Part shown: positions 1-48,283 of the stretch, in pieces
Position numbering within the stretch: position 1 is the first letter of the stretch
How the letters are laid out: the number at the start of each line of letters is the position of its first letter
Notes under the pieces: model-generated
The model's input: the letters and a program-made list of their open reading frames with translations, nothing else
Databases searched by the model: none
What the model was told of the DNA's origin: nothing
Assembly: GCF_964656455.1 (NCBI RefSeq)
Contig: NC_135716.1
Location: 110,268,389-110,332,388, forward strand
Source: Halichoerus grypus
Taxonomy: Eukaryota > Chordata > Mammalia > Carnivora > Phocidae
Reading direction: 5' to 3'
Length of the DNA stretch: 64,000 bases
Position numbers and translations under genes: made by a program

Positions 1-717
1 TTTGGGGTGTTGAGTTGTATCAGTTCTTTATATATTTTGGATACTAACCCTCTATCAGATATGTCATTTGCAAATATCTTCTCTCACTCTGTAGGTTGCC
101 TTTTAGTTTTGTTGATTACTTCCTTTGCTGTGCAGAAGCTTTTTATTCTGCTGTAGTTTTAATAGTTTATTTTTGCTTTTATCTCCCTTGCCTCAGGAGA
201 CATATCTAGAAAAAGGTTGCTATGGCTGATGTCAGAGAAATTACTTCCTGTGCTCTCTTCTAGGGTTTTTATGGTTTCAGGTCTCACATTTAGGTCTCTT
301 ATCCATTTTGAGTTATATTTGTGTTTGGTGTAAGAAAGTGATCCACTGTCATTCTTTTCATGTAATCATATAGTTTTCCCAGCACCATTTGTTGAAGAGA
401 CCTTTTCCCGTGGCTTATTCTATCCTACTTTGTCAAAGATTAATTGAGTGTTTATTTCTGGGTTCTCTATTGTGTTCTATTGATCTATTTGTTTTTGTGT
501 CAGTACCGTGCTGTTTTGATTACTACAGCTTTGTAATAGAACTTAAAGTCTGGAATTGTGATACCTCCAGTTTTGTTCTTCTTTTTCAAAATTGCTTTGG
601 CTATTCAGGGTCTTTTGTAGTTCCATACAAATATTAGGATTGTTTGTTCTAGTTCTGTGAAAAATGCTATTGGTATTTTGATAGGAATTGCATTCAATCT
701 ATAGATTGCTTTGGGTA
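1..717 (-). mobile_element. Old L1 fragment (ORF2 region), antisense
   Basis: The sequence parallels positions about 1955-2690 of the younger L1 to its right, from the same part of ORF2 (distal to reverse transcriptase), but has diverged more and carries stops. It ends abruptly after 'attgctttgggta', where the younger L1 begins. It is therefore an older copy that the younger one landed in or beside. Confidence 0.85.
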
Positions 718-1015
718 CTCTTTTTTTTTAATGGCTTTTGATTCATTTTTATTTTTTATTTTTTTAAATTTTATTATGTTATGTTAGTCACCATGTATTA
801 CGTCATTAGTTTTTGATGTAGTGTTCCATGATTCATTGTTTGCATATAACACCCAGTGCTCCATGCAATACATGCCCTCCTTAATACTCATCACGGGGCT
901 AACCCATCCCCCCACCCCATCCCCTCTAAAATCCTCAGTTTGTTTCTCAGAGTCCGTAGTCTCTCATGGTTCATCTCCCCTTCCGATTCCCCCCCCTTCC
1001 TTTTTCCCTTCCTAC

Positions 1016-1141
1016 TATCATCTTCTTCTTCTTCTTCTCCTCCTTCTTCTTCTTCTTCTTCTTCTTCTTCTTCTTCTTCTTTCTTCTTTCTTCTTTCTTC
1101 TTTCTTCCTCTTTCTTCTTCTTTCTTCTTCTTTCTTCTTTT
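1016..1141. repeat. Polypyrimidine (TCT)n tract in L1 3' UTR
   Basis: Nearly pure TTC/TCT repeats on the + strand; on the L1 sense strand an expanded (GAA)n. L1 3' UTRs carry a G-rich polypurine stretch at this place; here it is expanded. Long open frames over it on both strands (poly-Ser/Leu/Phe or Glu/Lys) are low-complexity artefacts. Confidence 0.9.
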
Positions 1142-1308
1142 TAACATACAATGTATTATTTGTTCCAGGAGTACAGGTCTGTGATTCATCAGTCTTACAC
1201 AATTCACAGTACTCACCATAGCACATACTCTCTCCAATGTCTATCACCCAGCCACCCCATCCCTCCCACCCCCCACCAATCCAGCAACCCTCAGTTTGTT
1301 TCCTGAGA

Positions 1309-4300
1309 TTAAGAATTCCTCATATCAGTGAGATCATATGATACTTCTCTTTCTCTGATTGACTTATTTCGTTTGGCATAATACCCTCTAGTTCCATCCA
1401 CATTGTTGCAAGTGGCAAGATTTTGGGTTTTTTTGATGGCTGTGTAATATTCCATTGCATATATATACCACATCTTCTTTATCCATTCATCTGTTGATGG
1501 ACATCTTGGCTCTTTCCATAGTTTGGCTATTGTGGACATTGCTGCTATAAACATGGGGTGCACGTACCCCTTTGGATCACTACATTTGTATCTTTGGGGT
1601 AAATACCCAGTAGTGCAATTGCTGGGTCATAGGGTAGCTCTATTTTCAACTTTTTGAGGAACCTCCATACTGTTTTCCAGAGTGGCTGCACCAGCTTGCA
1701 TTCCCACGAACAGTGTAGGAGGGTTCCCCTTTCTCCGCATCCCTGCCAACATCTGTCCTTTCCTGACTTGTTAATTTTAGCCATTCTGACTGGTGTGGGG
1801 AGGTGGTATCTCATTGAGGTTTTGATTTGGATTTCGCTGATGCCGAGTGATGTTGAGCACCTTTTCATGTGTCTGTTGGCTATTTGGATGTCTTCTTCGG
1901 AAAAATGTCTGTTCATGTCTTCTGCCCATTTCTTGATTGGATTATTGTTCCTTGGGTGTTGAGTTTGATAAGTTCTTTATAGATTTTGGGTACTAGCCCT
2001 TTATCTGATATGTCGTTTGCAAATATTTTCTCCCATTCTGTCAGTTGTCTTTTGGTTTTGTTGACTGTTTCCTTTGCTGTGCAAAAGCTTTTTATCTTGA
2101 TGAAGTCCCACTAGTTCATTTTTGCCCTTGCTTCCCTTGCCTTTGGCAATGTTTCTGGGAAGAAGTTGCTGTGGCTGAGGTCGAAGAGGTTGCTGCCTGT
2201 GTTCTTCTCTAGGATTTTGATGGATTCCTGTCTCACATTTAGGTCTTTCATCCATTTTGAGTCTATTTTTGCATGTGGTGTAAGGAAATGGTCCAGTTTC
2301 ATTCTTCTGCATGTGGCTGTCCAATTTTCCCAACACCATTTGTTGAAGAGACTGTCTTTTTTTCATTGGACATTCTTTACTGCTTTGTCGAAGATTAGTT
2401 GACCATAGAGTTGAGGGTCCATTTCTGGGCTCTCTATTCTGTTCCATTGATCTATGTGTCTGTTTTTGTGCCAGTACCATACTGTCTTGATGATGACAGC
2501 TTTGTAATAGAGCTTGAAGTCTGGAATTGTGATGCCACCAGCTTGGCTTTTCTTTTTCAACATTCCTCTGGCTGTTCGGGGTCTTTTCTGGTTCCATACA
2601 AATTTTAGGATTATTTGTTCCATTTCTTTGAAAAAAGTGGATGATGTTTAGATAGGGATTGCATTAAATGTGTAGATTGCTCTCGGTAGCATAGACATTT
2701 TCACAATATTTGTTCTTCCAGTCCATGAGCATGGAACGTTTTTCCATTTCTTTGTGTCTTCCTCAATTTTTTTCATGAGTATTCTATAGTTTTCTGAGTA
2801 AAGATTCTTTGCCTCTTTGGTTAGATTTATTCCTAGGTATCTTACAGTTTTGGGTGCAACTGTAAATGGGATCGACTCCTTAATTTCTCTTTCTTCTGTC
2901 TTGTTGGAGTATAGAAATGCAACTGATCTCTGTGCATTGATTTTATATCCTGCCATTTTACTGAATTCCTGTAGGAGTTCTAGCAGTTTTGGGGTGGAGT
3001 CCTTTGGGTTTTCCACATAAAGTATCATATCATCTGCAAAGAGTGAGAGTTTGACTTCTTCTTTGCCAATTCGGATGCCTTTTCTTTCTTTTTGTTGTCT
3101 GATTGCTGTGGCTAGGACTTCTAGTACTATGTTGAATAGCAGTGGTGATAGGGGACATCCCTGCTGTGTTCCTGACCTTAGGGGGAAAGCTCTCAGTTTT
3201 TCCCCATTGAGAATATTTGCTGTGGGTTTTTCATAGATGGCTTTTATGATATTGAAGTATGGACCCTCTATCCCTACACTCTGAAGAGTTTTAATCAAGA
3301 AACGATACTGTACTTTGTCAAATGCTTTTTCTGCATCTATTGAGAGGATCATATGGTTCTTGTTCTTTCTTTTATTAATGTATTGTATCACATTGATTGA
3401 TTTGCGGATGTTGAACCAACCTCGCAGCCCAGGAATAAATCCCACTTGGTCCTGGTGAATAATCCTTTTAATGTACTGTTGGATCCTATTGGCTAGTATT
3501 TTGGTGAGAATTTTTGCATCCATGTTCATCAGGGATATTGGTCTGTAATTCTCCTTTTTGATGGAGTCTTTGTCTGACTTTGGGATCAAGGTAATGCTGG
3601 CCTCATAAAATGAGTTTGGAAGTTTTCCTTCCATTTCTATTTTTTGGAACAGTTTCAGAAGAATAGGTATTAATTCTTCTTGAAATGTTTGGTAGAATTC
3701 CCCTGGGAAGCCATCTGGCCCTGGGCTCTTGTTTGTTGGGAGATTTTTGATGACTGCTTCAATTTCCTTACTGGTTATGGGTCTGTTCAGGTTTTCTATT
3801 TCTTCCTGGTTCAGTTTTGGTAGTTTATAGGTCTCTAGGAATGCATCCATTTCTTCCAGATTGTCCAATTTGCTGGCATATAGTTGCTCATAATATGTTC
3901 TTATAATTGTTTGTATTTCTTTGGTGTTGGTTATGATCTCTCCTCTTTGATTCATGATTTTATTTATTTGGGTCATTTCTCTTTTCTTTTTGATAAGTCT
4001 GGCCAGGGGTTTATCAATCTTGTTAATTCTTTCAAAGAACCAGCTCCTAGTTTCGTTGATCTGTTCTACTGTTCTTTTGGTTTCTATTTCATTGGTTTCT
4101 GCTCTGATCTTTATTATTTCTCTTCTCCTGCTGGGCTTAGGCTTTATTTGCTGTTCTTTCTCCAGCTCCTTTAGGTGTAGGGTTAGGTTGTATATTTGAG
4201 ACCTTCCCTATTTCTTGAGAAAGCTTTGTATTGCTATATACTTTCCTCTCAGGACACCCTGTATCCCAAAGATTTTGAACAGTTGTGTTTTCATTTTCAT

Positions 4301-5125
4301 TTGTTTCCATGAATTTTTTAATTCTTCTTTAATTTCCTGGTTGACCCATTCATTCTTTAGTAGGACGCTCTTTACCCTCCACGTATTTGAGTTCTTTCCA
4401 ACTTTCCTCTTGTGATTGAGTTCTAGTTTCAAAGCATTGTGGTCTGAAAATATGCAGGGAATGATCCCAATCTTTTGGTACAGGTTGAGACCTGATTTGT
4501 GACCAGGATGTGATCTATTCTGGAGAATGTTCCATGGGGACTAGAGAAGAATGTGTACTCTGTTGCTTTGGGATGGAATGTTCTGAATATATCTATGAAG
4601 TCCATTTGGTCCAGTGTGTCATTTAAAGCCTTTATTTCCTTGCTGATCTTTTGCTTAGATGATCTGTCCATTTCAGTGAGGGGGGTGTTAAAGTCCCCTA
4701 CTACTGTATTGTTATCGATGTGTTTCTTTGCTTTTGTTATTAATTGGCTTATATAATTGGCTGCTCCCATGTTAGGGGCATAGATATTTACAATTAATTG
4801 TTAGATCTTCTTGTTGGATAGACCCTTTAAGTAGGATATAGTGTCCTTCCTCATCTCTTATTATAGTCTTTGGTTTAAAATCTAATTTGTCTGATATAAG
4901 GATTGCCACCCCAGCTTTCTTTTGATGTCCATTAGCATGGGAAATGGTTTTCCACCCCCTCACTTTCAATCTGGGGGTGTCTTTGGGTCTAAAATGAGTC
5001 TCTTGCAGGTAGCATATCGATGGGTCTTGTTTTTTTTTATCCAATCTGATACGCTGTGTCTTTTGATTGGCATTTAGCCCATTTACATTCAGGGAAACTA
5101 TTGAAAAATATGAATTTAGTGCCAT
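1309..5125 (-). pseudogene. L1 ORF2 (endonuclease-reverse transcriptase), disrupted
   Basis: Start is MALNSYFSIVSLNVNGLN (5125). The endonuclease domain is seen at 5125-4430 (LQETHF, then VVGDFNTPL and SRIDHILV), broken near 4771 and again near 4430. The longest intact piece is the reverse transcriptase at 3976-2648 (442 codons) with YRPISLMN and the catalytic FADDMILY motif. The C-terminal region (about 2620-1309) holds the Cys-rich '[18 protein letters not shown]' and 'EYYTAIKK' end, in other frames. At least four frame breaks are needed to explain the open pieces, so it is a dead copy. Confidence 0.9.
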
Positions 5126-5206
5126 TGGATTGCCTGTAAGGTGACTGTTACTGTATATTGTCTCTATTCCTTTCTGGTCTATGCTACTTTTAGGCTCTCT
5201 CTTTGC

Positions 5207-6102
5207 TTAGAGGACCCCTTTCAAGATTTCTTGTAGGGCTGGTTTGGTGTTTGCAAATTCTTTTAGTTTTTGTTTGTCCTGGAAGCTTTTTATCTCTCCA
5301 TCTGTTTTCAATGACAGCCTAGCTGGATATAGTATTCTTGGCTGCATATTTTTCTCATTTAGTGCTCTGAATATATTATGCCAGTCCTTTCTGGCCTGCC
5401 AGGTCTCTGTGGTTAGGTCTGCTGCCAATCTAATGTTTCTACCATTGTAGGTTACAGACCTCTTGTCCTGAGCTGCTTTCAGGATTTTCTCTTTGTTTCT
5501 GAGACTTGTAAGTTTTATTATTAGATGTCGGAGTGTTGACCTATTTTTATTGATTTTGAGGGGGTTTCTCTGTGCCTCCTGGATTCTGATGCCTGTTTCT
5601 TCCCCAAATTAGGGAAATTATCTGCTATGATTTGCTCCATTATACCTTCTGCCCTTCTCTCTCTTTCTTCTTCTTCTGGGATCCCAATTATTCTAATATT
5701 GTTTTATCTTATGGTATTACTTATCTCTCGAATTCTGCCCTCATGATCCAGCAGTTATTTCTCTCTCTTTTTCTCAGCTTCTTTATTCTCCATCATTTGT
5801 TCTTCTATATCACTAATTCTGTCTTCTGCCTCATTTATCCTAGCAGTTAGAGCCTCCATTTTTGATTGCACCTCATTAATAGCCTTTTTGATTTCGACTT
5901 GGTTAGATTTTAGTTCTTTTATTTCTCCAGAAAGGGTTTCTCTAGTATCTTCCATGCTTTTTTCAAGCCCAGCTAGTATATTTATAATTGTCATTCTGAA
6001 CTCTAGTTCTGACATCTTACTAATGTCTGTATTGATTAGGTCCCTGGCAGTCGGTACTGCCTCTTGTTCTTTTTTTTGAGGTGAGTTTTTCAATCTTGTC
6101 AT
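5207..6102 (-). pseudogene. L1 ORF1 (RNA-binding chaperone), disrupted
   Basis: The N-terminal part (6102-5755) opens with MTRLKNSPQKK and continues into a heptad-like coiled-coil region rich in Glu, Lys and Ile, as expected for the trimerising rod of L1 ORF1p. The C-terminal part (5428-5207) has the RNA-binding/C-terminal-domain signature ('RKDWHNIFRALNEKN', 'RLSLKTDGEIKSFQDKQKL'). The two parts are not in one open frame; sequence between 5755 and 5428 is interrupted. The protein coats L1 RNA in the intact element; this copy is not expected to give a whole protein. Confidence 0.88.
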
Positions 6103-6274
6103 TTTGTCCAGAGGAGAATAGATGAATGAGAGAACAAAGTGCTAACAGGGTAACAACGACCCCGGAAAAATATACACTAAACAAATCAGAAGAGACCCAA
6201 AACCAGGGGGAAAAGAAAGGGAAAGAAAGAAAAGAAAAAAGAATATGATCAAACATGATCAGGATGGTGAATAG

Positions 6275-6795
6275 GTCAGTGCCACACACTAGATTTTGGG
6301 CGTATTTTGGTCTGTTAGAAGAAACTGCCTCCCAAAATTTTAAAGAAAGAAAAACTTACATATGTACAAAAATAAAGGTAAATATGATGAAGGATGGAAT
6401 ATTGACTCTAAAGATGAAAATTATAAAAGATTTTATAAAAAGAATTGATAAGAAGTTGGTTGAAAAAAGAAAGAAGAGAAATAAAAAAAAGGGGGGGGGG
6501 GGAGAGAATGTGACCAGGCAGGAGACTAGAACAAAGCCATACACTAGAGATTAAGGGTATATTTTGGTCTGTTAGAAGAAACTGTATCCCAAAATTTTAA
6601 AGAGAGAACAACTTATATATATACAAAAAATAAGGTTAACTACAATGAAGGGGTAGAATATGACTCTAAAAATGAAAAATAAAAAAGATTTTTAAAAAAG
6701 GGATTGATAAGATGTTGGTTTGAAAAGGGAAAAAGAAAAATTCAAAAAAAATAGAAAAAGAAAATTTAAAAAATTAACTTTGAAAGACTAAAGAA
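6275..6795. repeat. Tandem duplication (2 x about 260 bp) inside L1 5' UTR
   Basis: Two copies start near 6275 and 6532. Each has 'cactagattt/agatta', then 'tattttggtctgttagaaga', then 'cccaaaattttaaag', then a 'tacaaaaa(t)aaggt' segment and 'gattgataag'. They differ by scattered substitutions and short indels, so the duplication is not recent. A run of 12 G (about 6491-6502) sits between the units. Confidence 0.85.
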
Positions 6796-6821
6796 TCATG
6801 GGGAAAAAAGCCATGAATTCT

Positions 6822-6902
6822 TTTTTTTTTTTTAAAGACTTTATTTATTTGTCAGAGAGAGAGAGAGAGCACACAAGCAGGGGGAGGGGCAGACAGAGGG
6901 TG
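6822..6902 (-). mobile_element. 5'-truncated Can-SINE inside the L1 5' UTR
   Basis: About 80 bp of SINE tail and CT-rich body (minus orientation, poly-T on the left), flanked by a perfect 14-bp target-site duplication aagccatgaattct at 6808-6821 and 6903-6916. The tRNA-like head is missing. It must be younger than the L1. Confidence 0.92.
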
Positions 6903-8195
6903 AAGCCATGAATTCTATGTGCAGTATTTCCCTAGTGCTGGAGTTCTGCCGTTCTCATTGATCGGTAAACTTGGTCTTGGCTGGCTGTTCTTGCTGATCT
7001 TCTGGGGGAGGGGCCTGTTGCGTGGTTCCCAAATGTCTTTGCCGGAGGCGGAATTGCCCCGCCCTTGCCGGTCCGGGCTAAGTCATCTGCTCGGGTTTGC
7101 TCTCGGGAACTTTTGTTCCCTGCAAGCTTTCCGTTCAGCTTTGGAGGACGACAGTGAAATGGTGGCCTCCGATCTCCGCCCCGGAGGAGCCGAGAACTTG
7201 GGGCCCCACTCCTCAGTGCGCCCCCAGAGAAAAGCAGTCAGTCACTCCTGTCTCCCCAGTCTCTGGCTGCACTCCGTGCTCACCCGGCCTGTGACCGAGC
7301 GTTTCTATCTCTGGCACACGACCCCACGTGGAGTCTCCAAACCCAGCAGATCTCTGCGGTGCGCTCCCGCACCGCTCCTCCCAGGGGAGGAAGGGGAGTC
7401 TCCCCGGATCTGCAACTTGTTGGGTCCCTGCTGGGGGAGCAGTGGCCCAACTGTGGTGCAGATCGCGGTTTATGGCAACCCTGAGCTGAGAGCCCGCTCC
7501 TCGGCTCCATCTCTGCAGTCGGCTTCCCTGCTCCGATACCTGGGAGCTCTGCCTCACTCAGGCACCCCCGGTCTTTCTGTGATCCTGAGGGTCCCGAGAC
7601 TCCACTGTCCCAGTGAGAGTTCCACCCCCTGCTTAGCCACTGGAGCGATGTCCCTCAGCGGAGCAGATTTCTAAAAGTTCTGATTTTGTGCTCCGCTGCT
7701 CTGTCACTTGCCAGAAGCGGCCGACGGAGGCCTCCTCCCCTGTGGTCTATCTTCCTGAATATCGCCTCGGATTCACTTCTCCGCACGTCCTACCTTCCAG
7801 AAAGCTGTTGCTTTTCTGTGCAGAGTTGCTGCTATTCTTTTCTTCGATCTCTTGTTGAGTTCGTATGTGTTCAGAATGGTTTGATCCCTATCTAGCTGAA
7901 TTCCTGTGACGAGACGAAATTTAGGTCCCTACTCCTCTGCCATCTTGCTCCTCCTCCCTCTTTTTTTATATATATATTTTTTATTCAGGTACAGAAACTC
8001 TGGTTCACCTCTGGCTGAACATGGCTACCTCAGTGCTCAGTGTTGGCCTACTTCAGCCATTCTTCAGTGGCCACCAGAACATTCTGTTTTCTCCTACACA
8101 CCTTGCCTTTGTGTGTCTTCCTTTATAATGTTCCCCAGAAGCCTGACCTTCTTCACCAGGGCCCAGTTATGGGGCTGCAACATGTTTAGAAGAAT

Positions 8196-8196
<1 letters not shown>

Positions 8197-8239
<43 letters not shown>
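8197..8239. repeat. (GT)n microsatellite, intron 27
   Basis: About 21 GT units, ending 53 bp before exon 28. Confidence 0.95.
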
Positions 8240-8241
<2 letters not shown>

Positions 8242-8288
8242 TTAACCTACCACATACCATAGCCCACGTTGCCATGTTTATTTTCTGA

Positions 8289-47138
<38,850 letters not shown>

Positions 47139-47431
47139 TCTCCACACTACTCATTCGCTCCAGCCAGAAAGAAACTCTGGGCAGCTGGAAAGGCAGGAGC
47201 CTTTGCCATATGGTCATCTGGTCGGACCCGCTCGGCAACAGAAACAAACCCATGCGGGCCATACCGCGAGCTCCGAAGGGGGCTCTTTCAGAGAGAAACC
47301 ACGGCTGACTTCCTCACCTCAAACCCCTGATGATGAAACTGACCCAGCCAAACAAATGCAAAACCCTTCTTATCCAGCCCATCCTACTAGGAGCACTACT
47401 CCATATCACGCTCATTTTCAGTGGATCTTCT

Positions 47432-47448
47432 GGTGTGTGTGTGTGTGT

Positions 47449-47488
<40 letters not shown>
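47432..47488 (+). repeat. ABCA4: (GT)n microsatellite in ABCA4 3' UTR
   Basis: About 28 GT units with one TATG interruption (47452), just upstream of the expected polyadenylation site. Confidence 0.95.
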
Positions 47489-47494
<6 letters not shown>

Positions 47495-47503
47495 TAAGGA
47501 GAA

Positions 47504-47509
47504 AACAAA
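47504..47509 (+). promoter_or_regulatory. ABCA4: Degenerate poly(A) signal AACAAA
   Basis: Stands where human ABCA4 has AATAAA. AACAAA is a poor poly(A) hexamer. The next AATAAA on the + strand is in the tail of the SINE at 48223. Confidence 0.45.
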
Positions 47510-47530
47510 GTACAAATGTACTTATCACAG

Positions 47531-48039
47531 ACCATTAGAATTCACTCATCTCCCTGGTGTGCCCCACATGGTACTTAGACACCCTTTGTGCGTGTGTAGT
47601 TTCCCATCACGGCGTGAGCCTCTGTGAGCATTATTGCCACAGAAGTGCTAGCCATGGCAAGATTCCGCAGCACTGGGGCGGATGGGAGCGGACTGGTCTT
47701 GATGTCCCATGTCAAGTCTGCTTTGTAGGGTTTGAAGAAAACACCCAGCTGGCAACGCACGTAAACATTATCCATGGTCAGGGGGTATTAGCTGAATCTA
47801 GGTTTCATGTCTGCTTGCCCAGCTTATCTGAGTGCCTACCTCACAGGTATAATTAGGACAGGAGACAAAGAGGCAAGGGCAAGTGAGAGTGGCTGCTTGG
47901 TTGGACAGGAGATCCAACATGTCTCTGTAACTGTTGAGAGATGTCATACAGTGCCGTGCCATTTCCATGGTGCTGACGTGTGCATCTTCTGCAGGGATCT
48001 TAGGGGGGTAGTGGCTCACAGGACATCTAATTGTTTGCA
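47531..48039 (+). other. Sequence just downstream of ABCA4
   Basis: About 500 bp of unique-looking sequence after the expected transcript end. No AATAAA or ATTAAA found in it. Confidence 0.5.
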
Positions 48040-48054
48040 GAAAAGCTCATGAAG

Positions 48055-48268
48055 GGGGCACCTGGGTGGCCCAGTCGTTAAGCGTCTGCCTTCGGCTCAG
48101 GTCATGGTCCCAGGGTCCTGGGATCGAGCCCCGCATCAGGCTCCCTGCTCCACGGGAAGCCTGCTTCTCCCTCTCCCACTCCCCCTGCTTGTGTTCCCTC
48201 TCTCACTGTGTCTCTCTCTGTCAAATAAATAAATAAATAATCTTAAAAAAAAAAAAGAAAGAAAGAAA
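48055..48268 (+). mobile_element. Can-SINE, full length, 0.55 kb after ABCA4
   Basis: Complete head 'gcacctgggtggcccagtcg', B-box-like 'gggatcgagccccgc', tail (AAAT)n then (GAAA)n. Perfect 15-bp target-site duplication gaaaagctcatgaag at 48040-48054 and 48269-48283. Its tail holds overlapping AATAAA hexamers (48223 onward) in ABCA4 sense. Confidence 0.95.
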
Positions 48269-48283
48269 GAAAAGCTCATGAAG

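Larger units (their letters stand above)
6104..7958 (-). promoter_or_regulatory. L1 5' UTR / internal promoter region
   Basis: Minus-strand start is GGAGGAGCAAGATGGC, the usual beginning of carnivoran L1s (YY1-like CAAGATGGC). The outer 1 kb (about 6920-7958) is GC- and CpG-rich; the inner part (6104-6900) is A-rich and carries a tandem duplication and a SINE. In L1s this region drives element transcription; an antisense promoter is known for human L1 and would point toward ABCA4 exon 28 here (inference). The 251-codon open frame on the + strand (6919-7674) is judged chance. Confidence 0.75.
718..7967 (-). mobile_element. Full-length carnivoran L1 retrotransposon, antisense to ABCA4, ORFs broken
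   Basis: Read on the minus strand the parts come in L1 order: GC-rich 5' UTR (7958 down to about 6104), ORF1 (6102-5207), ORF2 endonuclease (5125-4430), reverse transcriptase (3976-2648), C-terminal Cys-rich region (about 2600-1309), 3' UTR with a GAA-rich tract, and an A-rich tail near 721-780. ORF1 and ORF2 are each split by frameshifts and stops, so it should not be able to move on its own. A 10-base 'ctcttttttt' flanks both ends (718-727 and 7958-7967) and may be the target-site duplication, but it is low-complexity. Length about 7.2 kb, longer than usual because of a duplicated 5' UTR unit, an inserted SINE and an expanded GAA tract. Confidence 0.93.
47139..47530 (+). other. ABCA4: ABCA4 3' UTR
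   Basis: About 390 bp after the stop. Segments resemble the human 3' UTR up to 'acaaatgtacttatcacaga' (47511-47530), where the human transcript ends. It contains a 57-bp GT microsatellite. The hexamer at the place of the human AATAAA reads AACAAA (47504-47509). The exact cleavage site is not visible. Confidence 0.8.

Noticed and set aside
821..1247. Several 70-120-codon frames of Ser/Leu/Phe or Glu/Lys
   Set aside because: Translation of the TTC/GAA tract; low-complexity artefact.
2648..3976. 442-codon reverse transcriptase frame as a host or viral gene
   Set aside because: It is the middle of the broken L1 ORF2, flanked by the other L1 parts in order.
6919..7674. 251-codon open frame on + strand
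   Set aside because: It lies wholly in the GC-rich L1 5' UTR, opposite to the element, with no domain and no similarity I know. Long frames are expected there by chance.
7958..7967. Firm L1 target-site duplication (ctcttttttt)
   Set aside because: Only low-complexity T-rich sequence repeats at both ends; kept as possible, not claimed.
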